From: Lactarius indigo
Lineage: Eukaryota > Basidiomycota > Agaricomycetes > Russulales > Russulaceae
NCBI GenBank assembly: GCA_025766275.1
Contig: JAFKAC010000043.1
Span: forward strand, 248,001 to 312,000
DNA length: 64,000 nt
Direction of reading: 5' to 3'
A program made the position numbers and the translations under genes. The notes under the pieces were generated by a model. That model did not search any database and was not told the origin of the DNA. It saw nothing but the letters and a program-made list of their open reading frames with translations. Below, in pieces: positions 53,789-63,059 of the stretch (position 1 is its first letter; each line of letters starts with the position of its first letter).

Positions 53789-56700
53789 TCACCGAAAGTC
53801 CCTTGCTGGCCACTCGCGTTGCTCGTCGGCAATGCGCTCGAGAGCCGTAGCGCGCTCCAGGCGATAGATGGAGTCGCGGCGGTCGTCCTGCGCACACTCG
53901 ATCATGGCGCGGAGTTGGGCCACACGGGCGCGGAGTCGATCCAGCTCGTAGCTAGCCGCGCGGAAGCGCGTGACTTCGGCCGTGAGTGACTCGTCGTTGA
54001 TGCGGTTGAGGGCCCGATCGGTGATGCGGTCTGCCTCGAAGACGACCAGGTCCTCGTGGGGGTACGTGGGGCGGAGAGCGGCGGACACGTGCGGCTCGGC
54101 GTAAAAGGGCTTACCATAAACGTGTGGTGACCCTGGTATGACTCCTAGTATGAGGGGGTCAGCCCCTCCGATAATTTGGACGTGAGATGCGTCCCGCTCT
54201 ACTCCGTCGGGCCCGGTGATGGGGTATTGAATGTGATGGGGTCGTCGATTCGCCCGGAACCCTTCAGGCGCAATGACATGCGCGGGGTCGTCGGCGGCGG
54301 TGAACGTACGATGATCGGCGGCGCTGGGTACATGCACACGTCCTCGATACATGGGGGACCCGTCGGTGTAGACGAGCCAGGGCGTGATGAGGGGATTAGC
54401 AGGGTCGCTTTTCGTTCGAAGGAAGGCATGGCGTGCCGGGTAGTAATCGTCGTCGTCATGGCCAGCCTCAGCAGCCTCCATCGCTGCCGCCGCTCGCGCA
54501 TCTCCCTCAGTCGGGCCGCGGCTGAGTCCAGCTGCTCCTTCTGCCACTCTGCTGCCACTCTCTTCCATCCCTCCAGTTCGTACTCCATCAGTGCTTGAAC
54601 GCTGGTCGTCGCTCGGGAAAACTCCGCGAACGCCGATGAGGTCGTTGCTTGGGGGGATAGCGGCGATCGGTTCGCGCTGCCCGTGCTCGTCTCGGAAGAC
54701 GTGGACGACTTCTCCGTCGGGAGTGGTGGTTGGATCGGGGAATCGGCTGATGACATGGGCCCACTCTTGAGCGGTGATGGGCCCCTCCATTGGTCTAAGA
54801 GGTGTCCATGGGGTGATTTGAGGGTTGGGTACCTCGGTGTCGTTGTCCTCAGCCAAGAGGGCGTGGGTGTCTTGTGCGAGGGAGTCGAGGAGTGCCGCTT
54901 GGGTGACATGTCGCAGAGGGGAAGTAGGCATATGAGAGATGGCAGAGCGGAGGAAAGAGGGGTGACTGTCCTCTGTCCGAGCGACTCCTACTTTATCCCT
55001 TCTACTGTGGGTTTGCGCTTCCTGATACAGGCGGATTGCTTCCGGCGCAAAGACGTCATCCTTGTTGACCCACTGGTTCTCCAAGTCTGGATACCCCTTC
55101 CATTTGATGAGATATTGGAGGCGTCTCCCTCTGCCGAAATGCCGAGTGTCTAGAATGGCCTCGACCTCGTATTCCTCTTCTCCTTCTATCAGTTCTGGCG
55201 GTGGTCGTGTGAAGTTCTCCCCGTGTAAGGAAGTTTGCTTGTATGGGGTGAGAAGATCGATATGAAACACTGGGTGGATACTCCACTGCGTGGGAAGTTC
55301 CAATCGATAGTTGTAAGGGGACATCACCTGTGTCACCCGAAAGGGTCCGTGGCGTCGCGCCGCCAATTTTGCCGTAGGCTGGTTGGTCCGAAGATGCTTG
55401 CCTTTGAGCCACACGAGGTCGTTGATTTTGAACTTGGGCGTATCTTTGTTGCGCACCCATGACTCTTGTGCCTTCTTTATGAGGCGTTGGGCGTCGTTTC
55501 TAGCTTCTTTCAGCTGTGTTAGTCGCGTAGTTGCGAGGGGGATAGGGGATGGCTTATCCGTCCAATCCGCTTGCGGGTTATACCCCATCAGAAGTTGGAA
55601 TGGCGATTCCTTGGTGTGTTCGTGAGGCCAATTGTTATGCGCGAATTCGGCGATTGGTAGATAAGTCGCCCAGTTATCTTGCCGCTCATTTACCCAGAAG
55701 CGTAGGTACTGTTCCAGCCACTGATTAGTTCGCTCGGACTGTCCATCAGTATGCGGATGGTATGCAGTCGATATATTTTGCTGGATTCCCAAAATGTGGC
55801 ATACTTCCCTGGTGAACTTAGACGTGAAGCGGGGGTCGCGGTCGCTTATTATTTTGCGCGGCAGTCCGAAGCGTTTGAACACCTGGGCAACGTACAGATT
55901 CGCCGTTTCTTCTGCGGTAATCTCTTCTCGACATGGGATAAAAATGGAGGCTTTGCTGCAATCGTGATCCGTGACGGTTAGTACGCTGTCGCATCCCTTG
56001 GACACGGGGAGTTTGGTGATGAAGTCTACCGCCACTGTGTGGAACGGCATGGCTTCCAGTATTGGCGTAATGGGATGCAACGCGGCTCGTATGGGCCTCG
56101 TGTTGACTTTGTTCCTTTGGCACTCTGCGCAGCCTTGCACATACTCGTAGACGTCCTTTCGGAGTTGCGGCCACCAGTAATGTCTTTCCAGAATGCGTTG
56201 AGTTCTCGCGATCCCCGGGTGACCGTGTATCGGTAAGTTGTGATGGTCGTGTATTAGCACGCGTTGAGCTGATGCAGGTCCTGTGATCACGAACCTGCCG
56301 TCCTTATACCATTCTCCTTGTATTTTTTTGAGGTGATGAGGGTCGACCCATAGCTTGATCACCTGTTCATCTTGCTGGTGGCGTGGTTGCAGCAGATTTG
56401 GGTTTGCGATGAAGGTGCGTGCGGTGTTAAGGGTCCGTACGAAAACTTCGGGGGGTAGGACTACCACTTCGCTGTTGTCTTCGACTCCTTGGTCATAATC
56501 CGGTCGCCTTGACAGGGCGTCTGCCCTTCCGTTGTTCTTTCCCTTAATGTGATGAATCTCGAAGTCGTATTCGGAGAGTTCGAGTACTTCCCTGGCTACT
56601 CGTCTACTGATCTTCTGCGGTGACTTCCAGTATTGTAGATTTAGGTGATCCGAATAGATTTTAATTTTGTGGGGGGCTCCTGCGAGAAGTGGTCGCCAGT

Positions 56701-58525
56701 TCCGCAGGGCCTTGACTATTGCGAGCAGTTCTAGGTCGTAGATGTCGTAGTTTCTTTCGGCTTCAGAAAGTGTCGCCGAGTAGTAACCTATGGGGTGTCG
56801 CTTGCCGTCAGATTTCTTTTGTAATAATACGGCTCCCACCGCGTAGCCCGACGCGTCAACTTCCAATTCGAATGGGTCTTGAAGGACGGGGTGTGCTAAC
56901 ACTGGTTCTTCCGTCACGAGACGTTTTAGGGTGTTGAACGCCTTATCTTCTTCTTCGGTCCACTGCCATTCTTCGTTCTTCCGTGTCAGTTTGGTAAGTG
57001 GCTTGGCATGAGTTGCAAAACCGCGGATGAAAAGTCTATAAAAGTTACAGAAGCCGAGGAAAGAACGGACGTCTTTGACTTTCGTCGGCGTCGGCCAGTC
57101 CTTGATACCTTGGACTTTTATAGGGTCCATTCGGGTCACCCCCCTTTCAAGGATTACCCCCAGGTAATCCATCCGCGGCTGATGGAACAGGCACTTCTCG
57201 AGCTTAAAGTAGAGATCGTGTGTTTCCGCGACACGTAGCACGTCGCGGACGGCTGCCACATGGGCTGGCAGATCGTGATTGAAGTGAGTAGCGATGCCAA
57301 TGTCGTCCATGTAGACGCGTATGGTAGTGCCGAGGCGTTCGTGCTTCGCGATCGTATCGCGATAGATGTGGTTCATCATGGCCTGGAAGGTGGCGGGGGA
57401 GTTGGTGAGCCCAAAGAACATAACCGTGGGTTCGAAGAGACCGAATTTGGTTTTGAACGCGGCTTTCTCTTGGTCGCCGTCGCGAATGCGTACATTGTTG
57501 TAGCCCCATCGGATGTCAAGTTTCGTGTAGATGTGGGCGTTGCTGAGGTCAAGGATGAGGTCTTGTATCAGTGGCAGCGGGTACTGATTGCGAATAGTGT
57601 GGGAGTTGATGACGCGGTAATCCTGCACCGGTCGTAGTTTTCCGTCCTTCTTTTTAATGAAAAAGAAGGAGGATGCGTACGGGGAGATAGAGGGGCGTAA
57701 GTACCCCTGCTTTAGCTTTTCCTCTAGGAACTCCTTGAGCTCGCCCTCTTCCTTTTGAGTCATGGGGTAGATTTTGCAATCGATGGCGGCCGGCGCCGAT
57801 GGTTTGAAGTCTATCGCATGATCCCATGGTCTCGCCGGGGGAAAACGGTGCGAGGCTTGCTCGTTGAAAAGTTTGTTAAACATGGCGTACTCTTCGGGGA
57901 GTGTCGCCGCCGTCTGTTGTTGTTTCGCTTGTATAGCCAATTCCGTCGAGGTGGTGGCCCTAGCGAATGTCTCTTCCTCTTCTAGTTCTTGTACGATGTC
58001 TTCTTTTTCTGCTACGATGAGGGCTCGAATGGTTGTTGCTGATAACAGCGCCTTGGTAGTTGCCAGTACTACTGGTTGCATGTCGGGGTGCACAGTGGCA
58101 GTGGCCCAGCTGATCGTTGGTTCGAATGCGCTTAGCCATGGGTATCCCAGTACCATTTCTTCGCTCCCTAGATCGGTGACCAGGAAGGTCATTTGCTTTA
58201 CCTGCCCCCGCGTTTTCACTTCTAGGTTAACGTAATGAGTGATTAACCCAGCTTTGTTTTCCGTGTTGTCTATGTTCCATATTTTGCGAGGCGTGCTTAG
58301 CGGCTGTGTTTGGAGGCCGGCTCGTTTTGCCAGGCTGGGCCGGATAAAGTTGTCGGTCGCGCCGGAGTCAACCAGCGCATTTGTTTCAGTCGTTTGGTAA
58401 TTTGTACGGACAGTTACTGGAATTCGCATAGATCGATAGCGCGTTGTCACAATTACAGAATTACATTGAAGAGCCCTCACCCAGACTGACGGGTTCAGGC
58501 GTCCCGAAAACCCTCTTTTCCCCAT
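53789..58525 (-). CDS. pol: Gypsy-2 pol: protease, RT, RNase H, integrase, chromodomain and C-terminal accessory module
   Basis: A 1578-aa frame overlaps the gag end by 31 bp in the -1 frame. Order: aspartic protease LVDSGATDNFI (about 51-61), reverse transcriptase with VYMDDIGIA (about 405), RNase H EVDASGYAVGAVLLQ (about 553) and integrase zinc finger (HGHPGIART ... CAECQRNK, about 750-790). The DDE core has VAVDFITKLP, ISDRDPRF and QSERTNQW. A chromodomain with QYLIKWKGYP follows (about 1115-1165). Then comes a tail of about 410 residues: acidic and Pro-rich at first, ending in a coiled coil that begins LTAEVTRFR. That end resembles the separate third frame of gypsy-1, so the extra module is fused to pol here. 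ATG 58525 is in the overlap, and expression by -1 frameshifting from gag is more likely. Confidence 0.95.
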   Translation of the reverse strand: MGKRGFSGRLNPSVWVRALQCNSVIVTTRYRSMRIPVTVRTNYQTTETNALVDSGATDNFIRPSLAKRAGLQTQPLSTPRKIWNIDNTENKAGLITHYVNLEVKTRGQVKQMTFLVTDLGSEEMVLGYPWLSAFEPTISWATATVHPDMQPVVLATTKALLSATTIRALIVAEKEDIVQELEEEETFARATTSTELAIQAKQQQTAATLPEEYAMFNKLFNEQASHRFPPARPWDHAIDFKPSAPAAIDCKIYPMTQKEEGELKEFLEEKLKQGYLRPSISPYASSFFFIKKKDGKLRPVQDYRVINSHTIRNQYPLPLIQDLILDLSNAHIYTKLDIRWGYNNVRIRDGDQEKAAFKTKFGLFEPTVMFFGLTNSPATFQAMMNHIYRDTIAKHERLGTTIRVYMDDIGIATHFNHDLPAHVAAVRDVLRVAETHDLYFKLEKCLFHQPRMDYLGVILERGVTRMDPIKVQGIKDWPTPTKVKDVRSFLGFCNFYRLFIRGFATHAKPLTKLTRKNEEWQWTEEEDKAFNTLKRLVTEEPVLAHPVLQDPFELEVDASGYAVGAVLLQKKSDGKRHPIGYYSATLSEAERNYDIYDLELLAIVKALRNWRPLLAGAPHKIKIYSDHLNLQYWKSPQKISRRVAREVLELSEYDFEIHHIKGKNNGRADALSRRPDYDQGVEDNSEVVVLPPEVFVRTLNTARTFIANPNLLQPRHQQDEQVIKLWVDPHHLKKIQGEWYKDGRFVITGPASAQRVLIHDHHNLPIHGHPGIARTQRILERHYWWPQLRKDVYEYVQGCAECQRNKVNTRPIRAALHPITPILEAMPFHTVAVDFITKLPVSKGCDSVLTVTDHDCSKASIFIPCREEITAEETANLYVAQVFKRFGLPRKIISDRDPRFTSKFTREVCHILGIQQNISTAYHPHTDGQSERTNQWLEQYLRFWVNERQDNWATYLPIAEFAHNNWPHEHTKESPFQLLMGYNPQADWTDKPSPIPLATTRLTQLKEARNDAQRLIKKAQESWVRNKDTPKFKINDLVWLKGKHLRTNQPTAKLAARRHGPFRVTQVMSPYNYRLELPTQWSIHPVFHIDLLTPYKQTSLHGENFTRPPPELIEGEEEYEVEAILDTRHFGRGRRLQYLIKWKGYPDLENQWVNKDDVFAPEAIRLYQEAQTHSRRDKVGVARTEDSHPSFLRSAISHMPTSPLRHVTQAALLDSLAQDTHALLAEDNDTEVPNPQITPWTPLRPMEGPITAQEWAHVISRFPDPTTTPDGEVVHVFRDEHGQREPIAAIPPSNDLIGVRGVFPSDDQRSSTDGVRTGGMEESGSRVAEGAAGLSRGPTEGDARAAAAMEAAEAGHDDDDYYPARHAFLRTKSDPANPLITPWLVYTDGSPMYRGRVHVPSAADHRTFTAADDPAHVIAPEGFRANRRPHHIQYPITGPDGVERDASHVQIIGGADPLILGVIPGSPHVYGKPFYAEPHVSAALRPTYPHEDLVVFEADRITDRALNRINDESLTAEVTRFRAASYELDRLRARVAQLRAMIECAQDDRRDSIYRLERATALERIADEQREWPARDFR

Positions 58526-60558
58526 AGATCTTGAAGTATGAGGTCTTTTACCTCATCCGTACTATTGGCCACCTGCGTAAGCCATTCCTTTGCTTGTTCT
58601 CCGGGCGTTTTCGTTGCCGCTGCGTTTATGTGTGGCATTGGCGTTGCGCTGGGTGCCGGCGTTGCGTACCCTGGTAACGAGGGTTCGTACTGCGACACCG
58701 GTCCTTGTGAAGTAGGCCATTGAGGTGGCCATGTTTCGGTCATCCGGCTGCTAGATGGGGCGGCTTGCCATTGCTTCTGAACGTGGGGGTGTGGACAGTT
58801 TCGTGAGAGGTGCCCCGGAGCGTGACAATTATAGCAAAGGACGTTCCTTAAGTCCCTTCGGGACCCTCCTCTTCCACGCCCTCTGGCTCCCGGCCCTCCT
58901 CTTGGTGGGAACGGCGGCGTCGTCCAATCGCGATGGGGCAGTTTGTTGAAGTCGATCTCTTCTGAGCCCGCGAGTCTTACTTTGGCGCGATCAGCGGAGG
59001 TATCCATTGCCCAAGGGTTGGTCTGCGGCAGGTTTTGCGGAAGCGTCCACCCCGCATTGCCGCCCTGCTTCTTTGGCTGCGTCGTTGTGTTCTTATATTC
59101 GTTGAGTCTGGCCTTGAGATGTATGTAATTCTTCTGTCGTTTGAGTACGGCCCTCTTCCAGTCATCAAACGTGATCGGGTCGTCAAATTGAAATGCGTTT
59201 TTGAACAGCTCCTTGGGTAGACCCGACGTAAAAAGGTCGATTGTTTGTGGTTCGTTGAGGCGGTAGTGAGCCTTCCGCGCAAGCTGCTCGAAGTCATTGA
59301 CGTACTTATCAATATCTTCTCCTGTCATTCTGAGTCCTTTCCTCAGTATCGCCTGCGCTTGTTCTCGTTCCAGCGTGTTTTCAAATCGCTGGCTAAAGCC
59401 ATCGGCCACAGCGTCCCATAGGTCTCGAGTGTAGGGGCTGATCCCTCGTTGTATTTGCCTGTTGAGCCAGTTCAGGAAGGATAGGACCCATTCACTGACT
59501 GCTCCGCCTTTAATGTAGGAAAGAAACAGAAGGCATCTTCTGTAGTCGTTGCGCATGATGGGGGCGTCTAGGTTCATACCCCAGTAGACGTGCCACTGTG
59601 TCAGAAATTGGTCTACTTTGAGTCTGTCCCCATCGAAGATAGAAGGTGGCTCGCCGGTCAGTTTTTCATTATGGTGCCCTCCTCCGGCGCCTCCGTCACC
59701 TCCTCCTCCTCCACCTCCGCCCCCGCCAGGTGGCCCGGCGGGTGGTCCCCTCGGTGGTTCGGTCCTTCGTAAATCGAATGGGATACCCCCTCCCGGTGGT
59801 GGCGGCGGATCATCTCCAGGTCCTCCTATGCCCGGGGGGAGTTCAATCGTGGGTCGTCGTCCCGTCGGGGGATCTCCTCGATCCGATCCTATGGCTCGGA
59901 AGATGGCGGCGTCATCTGCGGTCATTCGTGTTCCGGTTTCGGGGTTAATGGGCATGAGGATTTCTCTTGCCTCTTCTCGTATTGCACGTGCTTCTTCAAT
60001 CGCGACCTCTTCCATTGCTCGTGTTATTGTTGCCATAATAGCTGGTGAGCGAATATGGATTGGTTCTGGTTCTGTGATATGCGCGGACTCAGCTCGTTCG
60101 ATGAGGAGATCTTGTATCGCTCCTCCACTAGTTTCTGTTTGATTTGGTTCTCGCCCTTCGCTTTCTTCTTGGCTCTGTTCCTCTTCTTCTTCTTCTTCTG
60201 ATATTACTTCTCCCGTGGAGTGTTCTCGTACTTGTCCGTCGATGGGACCCCAATCTGCTCGGCTATTGAGTTCTCGTGCGTCGATATCGCACCGATACCT
60301 GGGTCCTGCTGATCGTGTGGCGTCCCACTGGGAGTCTATGGGGTTCCAACTAACTTCTACCCAGCACAGATGGTCGAAGTTGAACTCAACTGGGCGGAAT
60401 CTGCTAGGTCCGTTAAACTCGACGAAATATCCAGTCTCTTCTTGTCTTTCTCTCCAGCTGGCGGCTTGTAAAAAGCGCGTGGGGACGTTACGCTCCCCCC
60501 TTCTTTGGAGCGGATAGGGACGGAAACTGGTCCACTGGTCTCTGGTTGTTACAGCCAC
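58495..60558 (-). CDS. gag: Gypsy-2 gag (nucleocapsid), non-ATG start likely
   Basis: About 687 codons run from a GTG at 60558, eight bases past the primer site, to TGA at 58495. An in-frame TAA lies at the LTR border just upstream. No in-frame ATG occurs until about codon 175 (before ATITRAMEEV), yet the first part is conserved with gypsy-1 gag. A GTG (or other non-AUG) start is therefore the simplest reading. Features: acidic Glu/Gln-rich stretch (about 120-150), Pro/Gly-rich linker (about 235-290), retrotransposon gag domain (about 300-480, with GEDIDKYVNDFEQLARKA) and a CCHC knuckle CYNCHAPGHLSRNC (about 580). Assembles the virus-like particle and binds RNA in this family. Confidence 0.88.
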   Translation of the reverse strand: MAVTTRDQWTSFRPYPLQRRGERNVPTRFLQAASWRERQEETGYFVEFNGPSRFRPVEFNFDHLCWVEVSWNPIDSQWDATRSAGPRYRCDIDARELNSRADWGPIDGQVREHSTGEVISEEEEEEEQSQEESEGREPNQTETSGGAIQDLLIERAESAHITEPEPIHIRSPAIMATITRAMEEVAIEEARAIREEAREILMPINPETGTRMTADDAAIFRAIGSDRGDPPTGRRPTIELPPGIGGPGDDPPPPPGGGIPFDLRRTEPPRGPPAGPPGGGGGGGGGGDGGAGGGHHNEKLTGEPPSIFDGDRLKVDQFLTQWHVYWGMNLDAPIMRNDYRRCLLFLSYIKGGAVSEWVLSFLNWLNRQIQRGISPYTRDLWDAVADGFSQRFENTLEREQAQAILRKGLRMTGEDIDKYVNDFEQLARKAHYRLNEPQTIDLFTSGLPKELFKNAFQFDDPITFDDWKRAVLKRQKNYIHLKARLNEYKNTTTQPKKQGGNAGWTLPQNLPQTNPWAMDTSADRAKVRLAGSEEIDFNKLPHRDWTTPPFPPRGGPGARGRGRGGSRRDLRNVLCYNCHAPGHLSRNCPHPHVQKQWQAAPSSSRMTETWPPQWPTSQGPVSQYEPSLPGYATPAPSATPMPHINAAATKTPGEQAKEWLTQVANSTDEVKDLILQDLWGKEGFRDA
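58516..58522 (-). promoter_or_regulatory. Candidate -1 frameshift site GGGAAAA in the gag-pol overlap
   Basis: On the element strand the gag frame reads TGG GGA AAA GAG, giving the heptamer G GGA AAA of the form X XXY YYZ. Slipping back one base gives GGG AAA AGA, the pol frame, ten codons before the gag stop. Position and frame fit -1 frameshifting. Not seen as a perfect heptamer in gypsy-1. Confidence 0.5.
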
Positions 60559-60564
60559 AATGAT

Positions 60565-60575
60565 ATCTTGGTCTT
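60565..60575 (-). other. Gypsy-2 primer-binding site of the self-priming (Tf1) type
   Basis: On the element strand AAGACCAAGAT starts two bases after the 5' LTR and is perfectly complementary to ATCTTGGTCTT, the predicted transcript 5' end (complement of 60829-60839). Same geometry as gypsy-1 with a different sequence. Confidence 0.72.
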
Positions 60576-60577
60576 AA

Positions 60578-61140
60578 TGTAACGCCGTCACGGCGTTAGC
60601 TCGACTTGAGCTCGAAGGAGGCGATAACGACTTAGCGTGGACGTATGCTCAACACGACGACACGAAGGTCCGTGTGCTTGCCTTAGTGAATACGCGAAGG
60701 TACACCGGCAAGGCCTATGCCTATCTTGTTGGTCACAAACGAAGTTGGACACCGAATATAGATTGAGAGAGAGAGAGAGAGAGAAGATGACAAGTCGTAA
60801 TGGAGACGCAAACAAGTGACGATTCAAGAAGACCAAGATGGCGTATCTTGGCCTTTGCAGGACGAGTTAAATACAATTCGAGCGGGCTTAGAAGCGCCGC
60901 TATGAGTCACAGTAAGTAAGCGTCCAACGTATCGCAGAAACAACGCGAACCCTAATACTACTAGTACCAGTACTAGTGGCGTCGGTCATCAGTCAGCTAT
61001 CGTACCCTATCGCCTATCGCGCTACCGTATCACCGTAGGTAAGTCCGCAACTAATCTACCTTACCGCCGTAGTTGCAACCGGTACAGTAAGGGTCATCAA
61101 AGGTTATCGTTCCATAGCACAGAAAGTCCGAGACGTAACA
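60578..61140 (-). repeat. 5' LTR of gypsy-2
   Basis: 563 bp, identical by eye to the 3' LTR (offset 7381 bp). Confidence 0.95.
60829..60873 (-). promoter_or_regulatory. Predicted gypsy-2 promoter: TATA box and transcript start
   Basis: On the element strand TATTTAA (complement of 60867-60873) is 34 bp before ATCTTGGTCTT (complement of 60829-60839). The start lies in a small inverted repeat, CCAAGAT-ACGCC-ATCTTGG. The same TATA spacing occurs in gypsy-0 and gypsy-1. Confidence 0.65.
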
Positions 61141-61145
61141 GTACC
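61141..61145. repeat. Target duplication GTACC of gypsy-2, right copy
   Basis: Matches 53192-53196. Confidence 0.95.
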
Positions 61146-61831
61146 ACTCCTGTCTGTGATTCTGTAAGGCCAGAACACTAACGCGTCCTGCCTCCTGATA
61201 TTATGCCAGTGATACAAGGGCTAGGCCCAGGTTGGGAGAGTCCCTTTGCCATACCATGAGCTAGCTGCCAGCCAGGATGTGTCCAAGACACAACTCAAAT
61301 GGTTTGCGTCGGGGGGAAGGTGAAGGGGTTGCTTTCAGAGCCCAAGGCTGTCTACCTCAGCCTTCTCGGCCTGTTGGTTGCCTCATCGCCACAAGTGGCT
61401 TTACTGAATCCTTTCCCATTGCCGCTACAAGGCAGGTATCTGGTTGCAGAACACCATAAGGTGAACACCCCCCAGAGTCTGAACCAGGTTTTACACTCCC
61501 ATGGTGAGGAGATCCTGCGCCCAGTGTGGAGTACCAGAGACAGCTGGCACTAAGCTCCACAATACACAGCCCAGTGGGCCATGCACACCTGGATATGTAT
61601 TAAGGGGCTACCAGACCCAGTCTCCTTGCGCATAGCGCAGGGGCTAGGAAAACAGTAGGGGTGAAAGTAGGACTACTGGGCAGTACATACACAGGAGGTT
61701 CCTCAGCAGAGACAAGTGGCGCCCCACTGTCCTCTGCCTTGGGCAAGGCTGGTAAGGCCCCAGACAGACCTTAGCCTGGTGTGTCCTCCTAGGAAGACAG
61801 TGACCAGCCAAGTGGAGTGGCTAGGGCACCA
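61146..61831 (-). other. Copia-B leader, LTR-proximal part
   Basis: About 690 bp of untranslated leader between primer site and the gypsy-2 insertion. With 53118-53191 the original leader was about 770 nt, twice that of copia-A. I see only short frames, on both strands, with no known domain. The DNA is GC-rich and may be structured. Confidence 0.6.
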
Positions 61832-61843
61832 GGGCCCATAACC
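61832..61843 (-). other. Copia-B primer-binding site, initiator Met-tRNA anticodon type
   Basis: GGTTATGGGCCC on the element strand lies directly after the 5' LTR and is identical to the copia-A site. Its complement matches the initiator Met-tRNA anticodon loop region with one G-U pair. Confidence 0.75.
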
Positions 61844-62461
61844 TGATGAACAGCACACATGAAGATGATACTCACAGTGACAAGAAGACTGTGGTGAGAT
61901 ATCAAGAGTGGCTGAAAGGCAGCAACAGGGATGAAGTCAAGCAGAGTGAAGCAGAGTTTGTCTGGCACACAGCAGTGAGAGAACTGATAATGGTATTACA
62001 GGGAGGGAGACATACCTGGCACACAGCAGTGAGAGAACTGATGTGGACCAGGGCGTACAAGCAGTCTACTTATACTGTACAGAGCCGTGACACTAATACA
62101 AGGAAAGTAACTATAGGTCACAGAATACAAGGAGCGCATTTGTTCTACAACAGGACAAAGGAGTGTGCATATGGAGAACAAGGCGTATAGAACAAGAAGA
62201 ATCCAGACCGAGATGATATCATAATGACATCACAATAAAGATATATCTAAAGGAAGAACAAGGACGTAGTACAATGACAAGTCCAGAGTAGTCTACATGA
62301 TGTCATAGTACATGATGTCATAGGTGACGCAATGATAAGTAATAGATTGTACAGATCAAAAAGTATCTAATCTACAAGTCCTGTATATCTAATCTATAGC
62401 AGTCCATGCTGCAAGTCCGGTCCGTGTGAGCCGCTAAGTGCGCAAGGGTCACTTATCAACA
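61844..62461 (-). repeat. 5' LTR of copia-B
   Basis: 618 bp, TGATGAACAG...TTATCAACA on the + strand; two transitions against the 3' LTR. ATTGC (62462-62466) follows. Confidence 0.95.
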
Positions 62462-62466
62462 ATTGC

Positions 62467-63059
62467 CCCTTGTGAGAAATGGGCGGAGGCGCTTTGCAGA
62501 GGCTGAAAATTAAGTTGGGTTAGAGCGTTGTCTAAAACTTCGTGTATTAGGGGACGATGGTTAGTTTTAGGCGCTGTCGTAAGTGGTCATGGTCGAGTCT
62601 CTTGCCAGGCCTGGTTTGGGAAGCTTATCACTCGTGGTTGAATGGAGTGAAAAGAGGGTCTGCAGGATATAGCCGCAAGTCGTCTGGCTCTACACAAACC
62701 CAACGCCAGCGGTCTAGATCCAGAATAGATTTTCCGAATAAATTTGCATCTGGTGAGAATCCAGTAGACATCGGCGAAAGAGAATGCAGAGCCACCTGCG
62801 AAGTCGGATTATGTCCTGGGTTTACATTATGATTGGGCTGTGAAGGTGGCATGCAAGACTGTCACGTTCGGTGGCTTGAAAGTCTGGCATTTTCTTGGAC
62901 CTGGCCATCAAAGTTGGTTTTGTATGAAAGCTCAGATAACGTCTGGATGTTCACGGTGACATTGAGGTGACTTGGCTTATTACTTGACTTGAATAAAGTC
63001 CCCGATCAAGTAATGCGTATGCATTTCCCCCCGCTATAGTTTCCCCTGGCCTCATTTCT
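62467..63059. other. Flank beyond copia-B with a relic shared with 18.9-19.1 kb
   Basis: Part 62555-62850 (+) matches the - strand of 18880-19140, including a translated NGVKRGSAGYSRKSSG segment (NGEKEGSAGCSRNSSD on the left). No domain recognised. I see nothing in the rest. Confidence 0.45.

Larger units (their letters stand above)
53197..61140 (-). mobile_element. Gypsy-2: intact Tf1/sushi-like chromodomain Ty3/gypsy element
   Basis: The 7944-bp element has two 563-bp LTRs that look identical throughout, GTACC target duplications, a self-primer site (60565-60575), gag (58495-60558) and pol (53789-58525) without nonsense codons, and a polypurine tract (complement of 53760-53772). This is the youngest and most complete element in the window and may be able to transpose on its own. 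It lies in the leader of copia-B. Confidence 0.97.
48158..62461 (-). mobile_element. Copia-B: Ty1/copia retrotransposon containing nested gypsy-2
   Basis: Without gypsy-2 and its duplicate, copia-B is about 6.36 kb. It has 618-bp LTRs (48158-48775 and 61844-62461), a primer site, a long leader, one intact polyprotein gene and an ATTGC duplication. I count two transitions between the LTRs (near the CCGGTCCRTGTGAGCCRCT stretch), so insertion was recent. Gypsy-2 lies in the leader between primer site and ATG, which should block normal expression. Confidence 0.96.

Noticed and set aside
59618..60142. 174-codon open frame antisense to gypsy-2 gag
   Set aside because: It arises from the Pro/Gly-rich gag linker read backwards and has no independent support.
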